Shown here: positions 34,697 to 43,664 of the stretch, in pieces
Position numbering within the stretch: the stretch's first letter is position 1
How the letters are laid out: every line of letters starts with the position of its first letter
DNA from: Rhodoferax ferrireducens
GTDB lineage: Bacteria; Pseudomonadota; Gammaproteobacteria; Burkholderiales; Burkholderiaceae_C
Length of the DNA stretch: 64,000 nt
Reading direction: 5' to 3'
Assembly: GCF_003347515.1 (NCBI RefSeq)
Contig: NZ_QEII01000284.1
Coordinates: forward strand, 62,001-126,000
Program-made: the position numbers and the translations under genes
Notes under the pieces: model-generated
Told to the model about the DNA's origin: nothing
Seen by the model: the letters and a program-made list of their open reading frames with translations, nothing else
Database searches by the model: none

Positions 34697-34719
34697 AATC
34701 TGACTAGTCTGACCAGATT
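34697..34719. promoter_or_regulatory. Candidate operator of the Phd/PIN operon
   Basis: Inverted repeat AATCTG / CAGATT with an 11-base spacer including GACTAGTC, overlapping the ribosome-binding site of the antitoxin gene. Position fits autorepression by a Phd-type antitoxin. Confidence 0.5.
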
Positions 34720-34729
34720 GGAGGTTCTC

Positions 34730-34978
34730 ATGTCTACATGGCAATTGCAGGAAGCAAAAGGCAAGTTCAGCGAAGTGGTAAAGCGTGCACTGAATGAAGG
34801 GCCGCAGGGCATCACAGTACGCGGCGAGCCCGTGGCGGTGCTGATTTCGCGCGCGGAATACGCCCGCCTGACGCATCCCAAACCCGGGTTTGTCGAGTTC
34901 ATGCGCCGCTCTCCCATGGTCGGGCTGGAGCTGGATACCGGGCGACCACCCGGCTTGACGCGCGAGATCGCGCTGTGA
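34730..34978 (+). CDS. Phd/YefM-family antitoxin
   Basis: 82 residues from ATG 34730, GGAGG seven bases upstream. MSTWQLQEAKGKFSEVVKRA and GPQGITVRGEPVAVLISRAEY are the Phd DNA-binding core; the C-terminal ~30 residues (RSPMVGLELDTGRPPGLT) should wrap the toxin. Overlaps the PIN toxin start by four bases. Confidence 0.93.
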   Translation: MSTWQLQEAKGKFSEVVKRALNEGPQGITVRGEPVAVLISRAEYARLTHPKPGFVEFMRRSPMVGLELDTGRPPGLTREIAL

Positions 34979-35406
34979 GCTATTTGATCGACACCAACGT
35001 GATCTCGGAGCTGGTGCGCCCGAAACCTGACGCCGCCGTGCTGGACTGGTTTGCGAATACGCCGGACGAGGCCCTGTTTTTGAGCGCCTTGACACTGGGC
35101 GAGATTCGCAAAGGTGTCGAGAAACTGGCCAGTCCCGAGGACACTCAGCGCCGCGAAAAGCTGCGCCTCTGGCTGGAGCACGATCTGCGCGATTGGTTTG
35201 GCCCGCGCATTTTGCCGATTGGTCCAGATGTGGCCGACCACTGGGGCCGGTTGCTCGCGCAAGCGGGCCGCCCCGTGCCCGCCATTGACAGCCTGCTGGC
35301 CGCGACGGCGCTACACCATGACTTGCGGCTGGTCACCCGCAACACCAAAGACTTTGACTATGCCGGACTGGAAGTCATCAACCCATGGCAGACAGCGGAG
35401 CGCTGA
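34975..35406 (+). CDS. VapC-type PIN-domain ribonuclease toxin
   Basis: 143 residues starting GTG 34975 within the antitoxin stop. PIN acidic residues in context: YLIDTNVISELVRP, LTLGEIRKGVEKL, PAIDSLLAATALHHDL and NTKDFDYAGL. Phd-type antitoxin with a PIN toxin is a common mixed pairing. Expected to cleave tRNA or other RNA; specific target unknown. Confidence 0.93.
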   Translation: MSYLIDTNVISELVRPKPDAAVLDWFANTPDEALFLSALTLGEIRKGVEKLASPEDTQRREKLRLWLEHDLRDWFGPRILPIGPDVADHWGRLLAQAGRPVPAIDSLLAATALHHDLRLVTRNTKDFDYAGLEVINPWQTAER

Positions 35407-35447
35407 AAGGGCGGCTCAGGTACTGAGCCGCAAGTCGGTCTATTGCT

Positions 35448-35500
35448 GGCTGTAGCTCCCGTCTTATATGCGTAAGAAGCTACAAAAATTAGAGCAAATT
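35448..35500 (+). repeat. Dispersed repeat, copy e
   Basis: GGCTGTAGCTCCCGTC, TATGCGTAAGAAGCTAC, then AGAGCAAATT. Between the PIN toxin and the convergent AbiE operon. Confidence 0.75.
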
Positions 35501-35548
35501 CTGCAGGCGCCCCGGCAAGCTGATAAACGAATTTTTGCTCGTCGCCAC

Positions 35549-36577
35549 CTACACGCTGTTCGCCCGTGTCTCGATCTCGCTGCAGGCGTGCATCAGTTGG
35601 TCGAAGGTGAGGGCGTGGCCGAGCATGATCTGGTCTTCAAGCATGTTCGCGTAGTCCTCGGCCAGCGCGGCGCGGGCTGCACCTACCGGGACAATTTTCA
35701 ATAGTCCCGTGACAGCAGGCAGATAGTCGATGACGGCACCTGTGCTGTCCTTCTCCGGAAAGAAAAATGATTTGTGTCGACCCACGGCATGGGCCACAAG
35801 CCGGTCCGCAATAGCACTTGCGAAGTAATGACTGCGCCCGATGGCGGCCAAGTCGTGCCAATGGCGCGCGTAACGTTCGCTGCGGATTCGTCCCTGTGCG
35901 CAATAGACATGCGCTGCGGTTGCCTTTTCCCAAAAGGTGCGCGCCACACTCATTACTTGGGGCAATGCGGTGGGAAATAAAACATTCAAAACATGTCCGT
36001 CCATGTCACATGTGACCGGCAGCACCTGGTGCGGCTCCCCTGTGGCGCGCCCGCCGAACTCCAATGCCACGACAGGAGAGACATAGCCCGTGCCAGCTTT
36101 GACTGCCGGGTAGTGCAGCAGCAATTGGTCATTTTCCTTGCCACCGATTTCCAGGTTCGCTTCCAGCCCGTCTCGCAGTAACGCCGCCTCAAGGATCGGC
36201 CGCACATTCGATGCGATCCAATCGGGCAAGCGCTCGCGCACCGCCTTGGTCCATTTGTTCGCCTGACTGCGATTGGTTGGTAAGGCCCCGCCTTCGTCGC
36301 TCAGGTCCCCGACCAATTCCGGGATCAGCTTGCGGATGTCATAGGTAAGGTCAATGTCCTCGGAGAACCGATCAATGACCTTGTACGCTTTGGACAGGGA
36401 TGTGCCGCCCTTGAAAGTCAGATCAGCAGCCAGCGGTGAATCAAAGAGAGCGCCCAGAGTCCAGACGACCCACACGTCCTTTTCCAGCAGATGCGTTGGG
36501 CGATCCGTTTTCTCACGGGCAACTTCCAGAACTTCGCGCTGATCGTCCCGGTTGAGCGCCAGGAAGGGTTCAGCCAC
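35549..36577 (-). CDS. abiEii: AbiEii-type nucleotidyltransferase toxin
   Basis: 342 residues from GTG 36577, which overlaps the abiEi stop by eight bases; the longer frame to 36808 is abiEi read out of frame. The nucleotidyltransferase signature is FKGGTSLSKAYKVI then FSEDIDLTYD (GG-x3-SK and D-x-D). AbiEii proteins of type IV systems transfer nucleotides (GTP/CTP, some to tRNA ends) and block growth. The rest is the helical DUF1814 region, including HDLAAIGRSHY. Confidence 0.92.
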   Translation of the reverse strand: MAEPFLALNRDDQREVLEVAREKTDRPTHLLEKDVWVVWTLGALFDSPLAADLTFKGGTSLSKAYKVIDRFSEDIDLTYDIRKLIPELVGDLSDEGGALPTNRSQANKWTKAVRERLPDWIASNVRPILEAALLRDGLEANLEIGGKENDQLLLHYPAVKAGTGYVSPVVALEFGGRATGEPHQVLPVTCDMDGHVLNVLFPTALPQVMSVARTFWEKATAAHVYCAQGRIRSERYARHWHDLAAIGRSHYFASAIADRLVAHAVGRHKSFFFPEKDSTGAVIDYLPAVTGLLKIVPVGAARAALAEDYANMLEDQIMLGHALTFDQLMHACSEIETRANSV

Positions 36578-37160
36578 GGGCCGCTTCCTCGCCGATGGCC
36601 CGCGCCATCCAGGACGGTAGCACCGCGCGCGAAGATGCCAGCGTGCGCCATTCCGTCGGCGGCAGGTTCCGGCGCAGGACCGCCAGCGACTCACCAACAT
36701 GCGCTTGACCCATCCATGCCAGGGCGCGCACCGCCGCGCCAGCTGGGCCAGTACCCAAGGCCAGCATCCAGCGCGGCACATGTTTGACCAGCACCTCGGA
36801 GCGGCCAAGCTTGAGCTTGCGGGTACGACCCGACGTCAGGTAGACCTCGCGGATGGGCACCTGCTGGGTGAGCCCCAAGGCGTTGGCGGCGGTGGCGCCG
36901 TGCGGGGCGACCACTTCACCGTTTTGCGCCGCCAACGATTCCACGACTTTTTCCGGTGCGGGCGAACGGACGCCGAACCGGCTGGATATGGGGGCGACAT
37001 AGGTCCCGCGTGCTACCCGCAAAAGTTTGCCTTCTCTGGACAGCCGGGAAAGCGCCTGATCAATGGCTGCGCGGCTGCCCAGATGCAGGAACTCCTTGGG
37101 CGACAGCACGCCACCCTCGGGCAGGGACTGGGCGTGCAGCAGGATGGTTTCTGGGAGCAT
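36570..37160 (-). CDS. abiEi: AbiEi-type antitoxin and regulator
   Basis: 196 residues. An N-terminal winged helix (LSPKEFLHLGSRAAIDQALS, LSREGKLLRVARGTYVAP) and the C-terminal antitoxin domain (GATAANALGLTQQVP, YLTSGRTRKLKLG). It likely represses the operon and counteracts AbiEii without direct binding. Toxin gene follows with overlap. Confidence 0.92.
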   Translation of the reverse strand: MLPETILLHAQSLPEGGVLSPKEFLHLGSRAAIDQALSRLSREGKLLRVARGTYVAPISSRFGVRSPAPEKVVESLAAQNGEVVAPHGATAANALGLTQQVPIREVYLTSGRTRKLKLGRSEVLVKHVPRWMLALGTGPAGAAVRALAWMGQAHVGESLAVLRRNLPPTEWRTLASSRAVLPSWMARAIGEEAARG

Positions 37161-37188
37161 ATTTGCAGGAGAATTCGTAGATTAGTTA

Positions 37189-37215
37189 GAAATGTATCAC
37201 TGTTTCTGACATTTC
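37189..37215. promoter_or_regulatory. Candidate AbiEi operator
   Basis: Inverted repeat GAAATGT / ACATTTC with a 13-base spacer, 29 bases upstream of abiEi. AbiEi homologues bind paired inverted sites in their promoters, so this is a reasonable target. Confidence 0.5.
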
Positions 37216-37312
37216 ACCATGGCCTGCGCGTTTGCAGGAAGCTGCTCTCCGAATCACATGGATTCCATAAATAACGTATAGACTACCAACAAACAACGTT
37301 AATCAGACATAA

Positions 37313-37762
37313 ATGCAAACCCTGACCCAATCCCAATTCCAGACGGCGTTTGAACATGGCGCGGTTCAATCGGTGGAGATTGAACCGATAGGCGCCTGGT
37401 TTGCCGTGAAATTCCTCACCCTCAAGGGCGACGCCATGCTGGTGCAGGCGCGCAAGTCGGAACCCCGCCTGTTTGGCACGGTGGACAGTGCCCTGAAACT
37501 GCTGCACAAACTGGGCGTGCGCCGCATCGTGCTGGATCGGCTGGAGCGCTGGCAGCCCGAGCAAGCGGGGCTGGCGCGGCGCAGTCGGCCCGACCGGGCC
37601 GAAGCCCTGACCCGCGCCGCCGAATACGACCGCTGGGTTCGCGCCAAAGTGGAAACCAGCCGCGCCGACCCTCGCCCCGCCATCGCCGATGACGAATGGC
37701 AGCGCATCCGCGCCGCGAAGCTGGCAGAACGCGAGGCGGTACAAGGCGACAAGGCCGCATGA
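37313..37762 (+). CDS. Putative antitoxin of a ParE-type pair, with N-terminal extension
   Basis: 149 residues. The C-terminal third (AAEYDRWVRAKVETSRADPR, ADDEWQRIRAAKLAERE) looks like the toxin-wrapping end of plasmid-stabilisation antitoxins. The N-terminal ~90 residues (SVEIEPIGAWFAVKFLTLKG, SALKLLHKLGVRRIVLDRL) are a separate small domain, not a normal ribbon-helix-helix. The gene overlaps the toxin by four bases (ATGA). Role inferred from the pairing. Confidence 0.75.
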   Translation: MQTLTQSQFQTAFEHGAVQSVEIEPIGAWFAVKFLTLKGDAMLVQARKSEPRLFGTVDSALKLLHKLGVRRIVLDRLERWQPEQAGLARRSRPDRAEALTRAAEYDRWVRAKVETSRADPRPAIADDEWQRIRAAKLAEREAVQGDKAA

Positions 37763-38055
37763 GCTGTGCCATCTGGCGCGTCATTCGCCGCCCTGAATAC
37801 CGGGAAGACCTCGACGCCATTGAAGCCTGGATTGCCCAAGACAACCCAGGCGCCGCCATCGACATGTGGCTGCTGATCGATGAGCAGGTGGATCAACTCG
37901 CCGACCCCAACTTTCCGCGCCGCGCAAGCACCCGCGTGGCGGGCGCCTTTGAGTTGGTGGCGCATGAGAATTACATCGTGTACTTTGATCAGGATGAGCG
38001 CGATTGCAGCGTTACTGTCCGGGCGGCGGTGCATGTGGCCAGGCTGTTTCCTTGA
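37759..38055 (+). CDS. ParE/RelE-superfamily toxin
   Basis: 98 residues starting in the antitoxin stop. RRPEYREDLDAIEAWIAQDN, LLIDEQVDQLADPNFPRRAS, GAFELVAHENYIVYFD and VTVRAAVHVARLFP follow the ParE fold. Target (gyrase or ribosome) cannot be told from sequence. Confidence 0.9.
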   Translation: MSCAIWRVIRRPEYREDLDAIEAWIAQDNPGAAIDMWLLIDEQVDQLADPNFPRRASTRVAGAFELVAHENYIVYFDQDERDCSVTVRAAVHVARLFP

Positions 38056-38311
38056 AAAGTTACCAGTAGGTGAACAGAAAAAAGAAAAATTTACTGAGCG
38101 CCTTGGACTTACTGCGAAAGTAACTTCGCCCATTGAACCGCCATCGCCGGCAGTCACGCGAAAAATTGTTGCTGCATCGCGCTCACTGAAAACTAAGAGT
38201 TGAATTCCTCCTGCAGCTCCTGCTCATACGATTTTCCATGAATAAGTCCCTGGACTAGACTGGGAGCTTCACAAGAAATTATTCGCCACAAAAAAGTGGT
38301 TTCAGGAAAAA
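38056..38311. other. Gap before the PLD-helicase gene
   Basis: No gene with a start is supported. One frame in 38060-38203 reads like a lost C-terminus (GLTAKVTSPIEPPSPAVTRK) and ends at TGA. Base composition falls towards the helicase gene, in keeping with an acquired segment. Confidence 0.4.
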
Positions 38312-41300
38312 ATGGCGACTCTTCCTCATAGCTTATACGACAGACTCGTCTACGAGGATGAAGTTGGCGAACTTACTCGCCTGGGAAACCAAAATCGGGC
38401 CCTTCTCAAAGAACCTACATCTCACCAACGCCGAGAACTAATTGTTGCGGAATTAGTTCGGCGCTTGCCGGAGTTGCTGGACGCTGCTGCTGGAGATGCT
38501 GAAGCCAGCGAAAAAGCAAAAGCTGAGATCCAGTTGATGCGGCAAATATTGGTATCCCTGCGCGTCCGTGATGCAGAAGATGACCGCGTAATTGCCATCC
38601 CGCCACAGGTACTCCGTTCGATCCACAACTCAAGTGCAGATACCGTTTCTCCCAGCACAGGCTTGCGTCATCCGTGGCTTTTCACCTCAGCCAAATCAGA
38701 TCCCTCCATGCTCAAGGAGCTACGCGCCGAGCTTCAATCCGTTGATCGCGTGGATATTCTGGTCAGCTTTATCACTTGGAGTGGTGTACGAAAGTTACTT
38801 GACGTCCTGACCCGAATTACGGCCTTGGACGCTGTCGGAAAGCCAAAAACAATATTCAGAATACTAACGACTACCTATATTGGCGCAACAGAAGTTCGTG
38901 CGGTTGATGCATTTGCACGGCTGCCAGGTGTTGAATTGAGGGTATCACTGGACGGACGACGAACCCGGTTGCATGCCAAAGCGTGGATATTCCACCGCAA
39001 GACAAGTTTTGGAACGGCTTTCGTCGGTAGCGCGAACCTATCCGAATCGGCACTGATCGGCGGTATTGAATGGACCGTGAAATTTACCCAGTTTGGTGAT
39101 CCATTGCTTTTTTCCGCCGCTGTTGCAAATTTTGAAACCCTTTGGAATGATCAGGAATTCCAGTCGTATGACCCTTCAAACGAACTCCATAGAGAGGCAC
39201 TGAAACAGGCCTTGGCCGAACAACGGGGCTATGGCAAGAGTTCGTCAGATGGTCAGGTCGTCGCCATTCAAACATGGTTTGATCTGCGTCCCAAATCCTA
39301 CCAACAGGAAATGTTGGACCGGTTGTCGGCAGAGCGCCGACTTGGGCGTCGTCGCAATTTGGTCGTTGCCGCGACCGGAACAGGCAAAACGGTGGTGGCC
39401 GCTTTTGACTACCTTCGTCTCAAGGAAGAGGAAGGGGGCGCTCCCAGGTTATTGTTTGTCGCGCACCGTACGCAAATTTTGTCGCAAGCACTTTCGACGT
39501 TTAGACAGGTTTTGCGTGATCCTGCATTTGGTGAGCTCATGGATGGCCAGAATGCGCCCAATCAATATGGACATCTATTTGCCACCATCACTACCCTTCA
39601 TAGTCGCCAATTGGTTGAGCGCTTGGGTGCTGATTTTTGGCGGATTGTCATCGTTGATGAGGCACACCATCTGCCGGCAACAACGTTTGATCAATTCATG
39701 AAATTGATTCAACCGTACTATTTGCTAGGTCTTACGGCGACGCCAGAGCGTTCAGATGGTCAGAGTTTGGGAATTTACTTTGATGCACGTCCAGATGGCT
39801 CGCCCGCAGTGTCTTTGCGACTATGGGACGCGCTTGATCAAGAGCTATTGGCGCCTTTTGAGTACTACGCAACGGCCGACGATACTGATTTCTCATCCGT
39901 CGAATGGCGCCGCGGTGATGAAACAGCTCAGCTGTCCAAAATCATTTCTGGCAATGACGTTCGCGCACGTAGCGTTTTGAATGCTGTCTTGTTGTACGTA
40001 TCTGATCCAAGCAAACTCAAAGGGCTTGCGTTTTGCGTCAGCGTTGCGCATGCAAATTTCATGGCTGCGTATTTCTCTCGCTCGGGTCTACCTGCCATTG
40101 CTCTGTCAGGTGCTGATTTGCCAGATGCGCGCATCGCAGCCGTTAAAAAACTTCAGACTGGCGACATCAAAGTAATTTGCAGCTGTGACGTGTTCAATGA
40201 AGGTGTTGACATTCCCGACGCCAACGCAGTCTTTCTTTTGCGTCCTACGCAGAGTCCCGTCATATTTCAACAACAAATTGGCCGTGGGCTTAGATTGGCA
40301 AAAGGGAAAAATGCATGTTTGGTGTTGGATTTCGTAGGCTTGTATGGCAATGATTTCCGGTTTGATATTTTGTTGCGCTCTATTACCGGCTTGTCTCGCA
40401 AAGGGCTGGAAGTCTCGGTAGATCAGGGATTCACGAACTTACCTGCCGGCGTGCATATTCAGTTTGACCGCGTGGCGCGTGCTCGCGTATTGGACAACCT
40501 GAAGTTGAGTCTGAATCTCAATGTTGTTCGGCTTCGCGCAGAACTGTCGGCTTGGGCAGCTCTGCAAAACGGGGTGTCAGTCACCTTGAAATCCTTTTTG
40601 CTTGACTGCCAATTGGAGTTGGCAGATGTTTATGCCAATGGGCGTTCGTGGACTAGTTTGAAGCGAGATGTGGGGCTTGAACGACGTGCGGTTGGCGAAC
40701 GTGAGTCAGATATGGTTCGCCGTGTCACGAGCATTCTTCATGCTGATGACCCAAGGGTCTTATGTGCATGGCGCAACGCATTTTCTGAACAACCAGCCGA
40801 CGAAATATGCATTCAAATGCTCGCGCATGAGTTGTTGCCATCGCGAAATGCGTTGATTACCAGTCATGATTTTCTTGATCTTCTGAAAAGCAATCCAGTC
40901 GCACTGGATGAACTGAAAGAGCTTTGTGAAATTCTGTACGAACGCAGTTCTTTGAATTCCGTTTCACTTCCGGGTGCTCCGACTTCATGGCCGCTGACGC
41001 TTCATGGGCGTTACACACGCAGTGAAATATTGACAGCCGTGGGATATTCAACGCCTCTTGTTCGTCCTCTGGCAGATGGAGGATGTGTGCCGTTGAATAG
41101 CTGCAAGATCGAAATATTGTTCGTCACACTGGACAAAAGCGAGGGGTTTTCTGAGAACGTCCAGTTCAAAGACTACGCGATCAGTCCAGAACGGTTTCAC
41201 TGGCAGACACAGAATCGCGCAAGTGCAAATAATCAAACAGGTCGTCGGTATACAGAAAGTCCAGGCAACGGCTGGGAATTTCAGTTATTCGTTCGCGAAA

Positions 41301-41440
41301 ATCGTGGCATGCCCTATGTCGCAGTCGGGCCACTTGACCTACTCTCGCACGAAGGAGACCGCCCGATATCAGTTACTTGGGGTCTAACCGCGCCTTTGTC
41401 TGCCGAGTTATTTCGAAAGTTCAGCGTACTGCGCGGCTAG
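38312..41440 (+). CDS. PLD-nuclease / SF2-helicase / DUF3427 protein, putative defence factor
   Basis: 1042 residues. Residues ~1-110 are a helical leader. A phospholipase-D nuclease domain follows (~120-290) with LHAKAWIF (H221, K223) and VGSANLSESA. SF2 helicase (~320-690): ATGTGKT at 354-360, IVDEAHH (DEAH at 449-452), GLTATPER, and QQIGRGLRLAKGK (motif VI). The C-terminal ~170 residues (GRYTRSEILTAVGY, WEFQLFVRENRGMPYVAVGP) match DUF3427. A single HKD motif implies dimerisation for cutting. Codon use is more AT-rich than neighbours, suggesting transfer. The architecture occurs in restriction-like contexts; antiviral role is inferred. Confidence 0.88.
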   Translation: MATLPHSLYDRLVYEDEVGELTRLGNQNRALLKEPTSHQRRELIVAELVRRLPELLDAAAGDAEASEKAKAEIQLMRQILVSLRVRDAEDDRVIAIPPQVLRSIHNSSADTVSPSTGLRHPWLFTSAKSDPSMLKELRAELQSVDRVDILVSFITWSGVRKLLDVLTRITALDAVGKPKTIFRILTTTYIGATEVRAVDAFARLPGVELRVSLDGRRTRLHAKAWIFHRKTSFGTAFVGSANLSESALIGGIEWTVKFTQFGDPLLFSAAVANFETLWNDQEFQSYDPSNELHREALKQALAEQRGYGKSSSDGQVVAIQTWFDLRPKSYQQEMLDRLSAERRLGRRRNLVVAATGTGKTVVAAFDYLRLKEEEGGAPRLLFVAHRTQILSQALSTFRQVLRDPAFGELMDGQNAPNQYGHLFATITTLHSRQLVERLGADFWRIVIVDEAHHLPATTFDQFMKLIQPYYLLGLTATPERSDGQSLGIYFDARPDGSPAVSLRLWDALDQELLAPFEYYATADDTDFSSVEWRRGDETAQLSKIISGNDVRARSVLNAVLLYVSDPSKLKGLAFCVSVAHANFMAAYFSRSGLPAIALSGADLPDARIAAVKKLQTGDIKVICSCDVFNEGVDIPDANAVFLLRPTQSPVIFQQQIGRGLRLAKGKNACLVLDFVGLYGNDFRFDILLRSITGLSRKGLEVSVDQGFTNLPAGVHIQFDRVARARVLDNLKLSLNLNVVRLRAELSAWAALQNGVSVTLKSFLLDCQLELADVYANGRSWTSLKRDVGLERRAVGERESDMVRRVTSILHADDPRVLCAWRNAFSEQPADEICIQMLAHELLPSRNALITSHDFLDLLKSNPVALDELKELCEILYERSSLNSVSLPGAPTSWPLTLHGRYTRSEILTAVGYSTPLVRPLADGGCVPLNSCKIEILFVTLDKSEGFSENVQFKDYAISPERFHWQTQNRASANNQTGRRYTESPGNGWEFQLFVRENRGMPYVAVGPLDLLSHEGDRPISVTWGLTAPLSAELFRKFSVLRG

Positions 41441-41462
41441 GATAAGTATTTCTTGCCGGAGC

Positions 41463-41900
41463 CTATGCGTGTTGTCTGTCGGAGGTCTTCTGATGGCTGC
41501 TCACATTCGTCGAGTGACCATACAACGAATGCTGGGCCCGAGGGACTTTTCGAAACGTGTCCTGCGGCAGCGCGCAGTCATCTTCCCCCACATAAAACAC
41601 GGTCCAGTCGCCGTAGAACTTGCTGTCGAAAAGCACCATGTCGTCACTGACCGTCAGCATGGTGTCGGTTTGAATCGGAAAGTAGCGCTTGGCATCGATG
41701 TCCGTCTCAAAGCCCAGTTTGATATTGCTTGTGTAAGTGGTATGGACAAAGATCAAAGGCCCGATCAATGGGCCATTGAACCCCCAGTCGACCATTTGAT
41801 CAGTGGGATCGTGCCGACCGTGAAACAGGCCAAGGTACAAGCCCGGCCGTTCGGGCTTTGTGCCGTAGTCGGGGACGGTTGCGTTGGCGGCGATGTGCAT
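41463..41900 (-). CDS. Conserved hypothetical protein
   Basis: 145 residues, ATG at 41900 with AGGAG nine bases upstream. GLYLGLFHGRHDPTDQMVDW, GFNGPLIGPLIFVHTTYTSN and KFYGDWTVFYVGEDD look like a conserved small fold. I recall homologues of unknown function. The last ~35 residues (RKVPRAQHSLYGHSTNVSSH) are less conserved in character. Confidence 0.75.
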   Translation of the reverse strand: MHIAANATVPDYGTKPERPGLYLGLFHGRHDPTDQMVDWGFNGPLIGPLIFVHTTYTSNIKLGFETDIDAKRYFPIQTDTMLTVSDDMVLFDSKFYGDWTVFYVGEDDCALPQDTFRKVPRAQHSLYGHSTNVSSHQKTSDRQHA

Positions 41901-41999
41901 GAAGTGCTCCTATGGGAAAGAAGCCTCAGCTTACGCAAAAGAACCGTTTTTGTAACCCAGGGCTTTACCTGGGTTCACCGCATAAATTTATAACAAATC

Positions 42000-42055
42000 A
42001 GCCTCTAGCCCCCGCACAATAAGCGCAGATAGCTATAAAAACAATAGTATTTAAG
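42000..42055 (+). repeat. Dispersed repeat, copy c
   Basis: GCCTCTAGCCCCCGCAC, AAGCGCAGATAGCTATAAAAAC, AATAGT. It abuts the stop of the HD-GYP-like gene and provides its last bases. Confidence 0.85.
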
Positions 42056-43010
42056 GATGCAGCGCCGCATACGCACCCATCTGCAAAATCAGATGGTGGT
42101 TAAGGCGTTCGCGCACCGCAGCGGCCGCCAGCGCGGACTTGATGCCGGGGCCGCCATTGGCGGTGCGGTGCAGGCGGGGCGGGTTCATCAGCGAGCCGGC
42201 TTCGTTGATGACGATGGCGACAAACGGGTGGTTGGGTTGGCTGCTGCGGCGCATCACCACGGCCACTTCTCTGTTGTCCAGGCGCACATAGGTGCCCGGC
42301 GGGCATAGCCCGACGACGCGCACCAGCGCATGGCCGACCTCGTCAAGGCGCTCGGCCGAGTTGGTGATGATGGAGCGTGCCGAATCGGTGGCGCTGCGAC
42401 CTTCCCGATTTTTCCGGGGGCTGATCATGGCCGCGTAACGGTCCACCGCGCGCAAAATCCGCGCCAGCCGATTCACCGCGGGTATGTCGCGCAACTCACC
42501 TTGATCGGTGCTTTCATCATGGTGGTGGCTGATAGTGTCCAGCCACAGCCCGTCGCGCACCCCCATGCTGGAGAGCATCAGGGCGCTTTTGACGGCATGC
42601 ACGCGAATGGCTTCTTGTTGCTCGGCGCTCGGCTTTTCAATTTGTCCGGCCAGTTGGTCTTGCAGGGCGGTCATGGCAATGTTCATGGTCAGGGCCGCAT
42701 GCACCAGGTTGTCGCGCTCGGTTTGAGGCAGGCCCAGCTCGACGGCAATCAGGTGGCACAGGACGGCGCTGACCAGCGCGTGCGAGGCGCTGTAGCCCAC
42801 GGGTGAGTTGGTCGCCAGTTGAAACAGCAGGTACAAGCCCACGTCGGTGTCGCGTTTCAGCAGGCCTTGCATCCAGCGGTCGTACTGCCACACGCGCTGC
42901 TCAAACTCCTGAATGCTGGCGGGGCTGCCCAGAATGATGCCCAGGCCCGATTCCAGGTCGGACCACAGGCCGAGCAGGTCTTCGTATTCGTTTTCGGTCT
43001 GGACGGTCAC
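42051..43010 (-). CDS. HD-GYP-like phosphodiesterase fold with degenerate metal site
   Basis: 319 residues from GTG 43010 (GAGG upstream). GYSASHALVSAVLCHLIAVE, then LVHAALTMNIAMTALQDQL where an active HD-GYP domain has HDIGK, so the key aspartate is gone. Later SHHHDESTDQGE stands where the HHE.DG.GYP motif occurs, and AVDRYAAMISPR resembles the downstream VDxYDAL segment. Probably a non-catalytic or altered c-di-GMP-related regulator. It forms a unit with the retropepsin and yajQ genes. Confidence 0.75.
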   Translation of the reverse strand: MTVQTENEYEDLLGLWSDLESGLGIILGSPASIQEFEQRVWQYDRWMQGLLKRDTDVGLYLLFQLATNSPVGYSASHALVSAVLCHLIAVELGLPQTERDNLVHAALTMNIAMTALQDQLAGQIEKPSAEQQEAIRVHAVKSALMLSSMGVRDGLWLDTISHHHDESTDQGELRDIPAVNRLARILRAVDRYAAMISPRKNREGRSATDSARSIITNSAERLDEVGHALVRVVGLCPPGTYVRLDNREVAVVMRRSSQPNHPFVAIVINEAGSLMNPPRLHRTANGGPGIKSALAAAAVRERLNHHLILQMGAYAALHP

Positions 43011-43019
43011 GCGGGGGCC

Positions 43020-43664
43020 TCAATAACGCTTTTCAAGGACCATTTGTTCATTGGTTCGCGTCATCTGGAAGCGCGCCAAAAAACTATTGCCCAGCAAAAC
43101 ATAAGGCATGGCGCCCGACGACACGATCGCATCGACGTCGTACACCACCACATCGCCGATCCGCACCGAGGCCAGCTTGAGCCGCCAGCCGGGGATGACG
43201 CCATTGGCGGTGCTCATTTGCACGGCCTGGCCCGCCTTGTAGTTGAGTCCGACGCGTTGGGCGTCCGCCACGCTCAGGGACACCATGGTGGCGCCGGTGT
43301 CCACCACCAGCTGCACGGCCCGGCCATTGATCTGGCCTTGGGTAAAAAAGTGGCCGCCGCTGCCGGCGCTCAAGACCACCCTGGTGCCGCCGGCCTCGCC
43401 ACCCGCACTGCCTCCGACGCTGGCCGGCGCTTCACCGACGCGCAGCGTGTGCCGTTTGCCGGCAATCTCCATCACCGCCTGATCACCCTGGGTTGAGACG
43501 ATCTTGACGCCGCGAAATGCCTCGCCCACCGCCACAGTTTTAGGCGGACTGCCATCGACGATCAGCAGCGCCTTGCCGCCCAGCATGCCCGACAAGGCCA
43601 CGGTCTGGGCCATTGCCAGCGGGCCGAGGGTCAAGAGCGCGAGCAGCAGGGCGGTGGTTTTCAT
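43020..43664 (-). CDS. Retropepsin-like aspartic protease, exported
   Basis: 214 residues from ATG 43664, overlapping the yajQ stop by one base. Signal peptide ([19 protein letters not shown]). C-terminal clan AA domain with LVVDTGATMVSLSV, where DTGA is the single catalytic motif of retropepsins that work as dimers, and YVLLGNSFLARFQM. Similar to the TIGR02281 group. The function in the periplasm is unknown. Confidence 0.9.
   Translation of the reverse strand: MKTTALLLALLTLGPLAMAQTVALSGMLGGKALLIVDGSPPKTVAVGEAFRGVKIVSTQGDQAVMEIAGKRHTLRVGEAPASVGGSAGGEAGGTRVVLSAGSGGHFFTQGQINGRAVQLVVDTGATMVSLSVADAQRVGLNYKAGQAVQMSTANGVIPGWRLKLASVRIGDVVVYDVDAIVSSGAMPYVLLGNSFLARFQMTRTNEQMVLEKRY

Noticed and set aside
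36578..36808. N-terminal extension of AbiEii
   Set aside because: It is abiEi in another frame; the GTG at 36577 overlapping the abiEi stop is the natural start.
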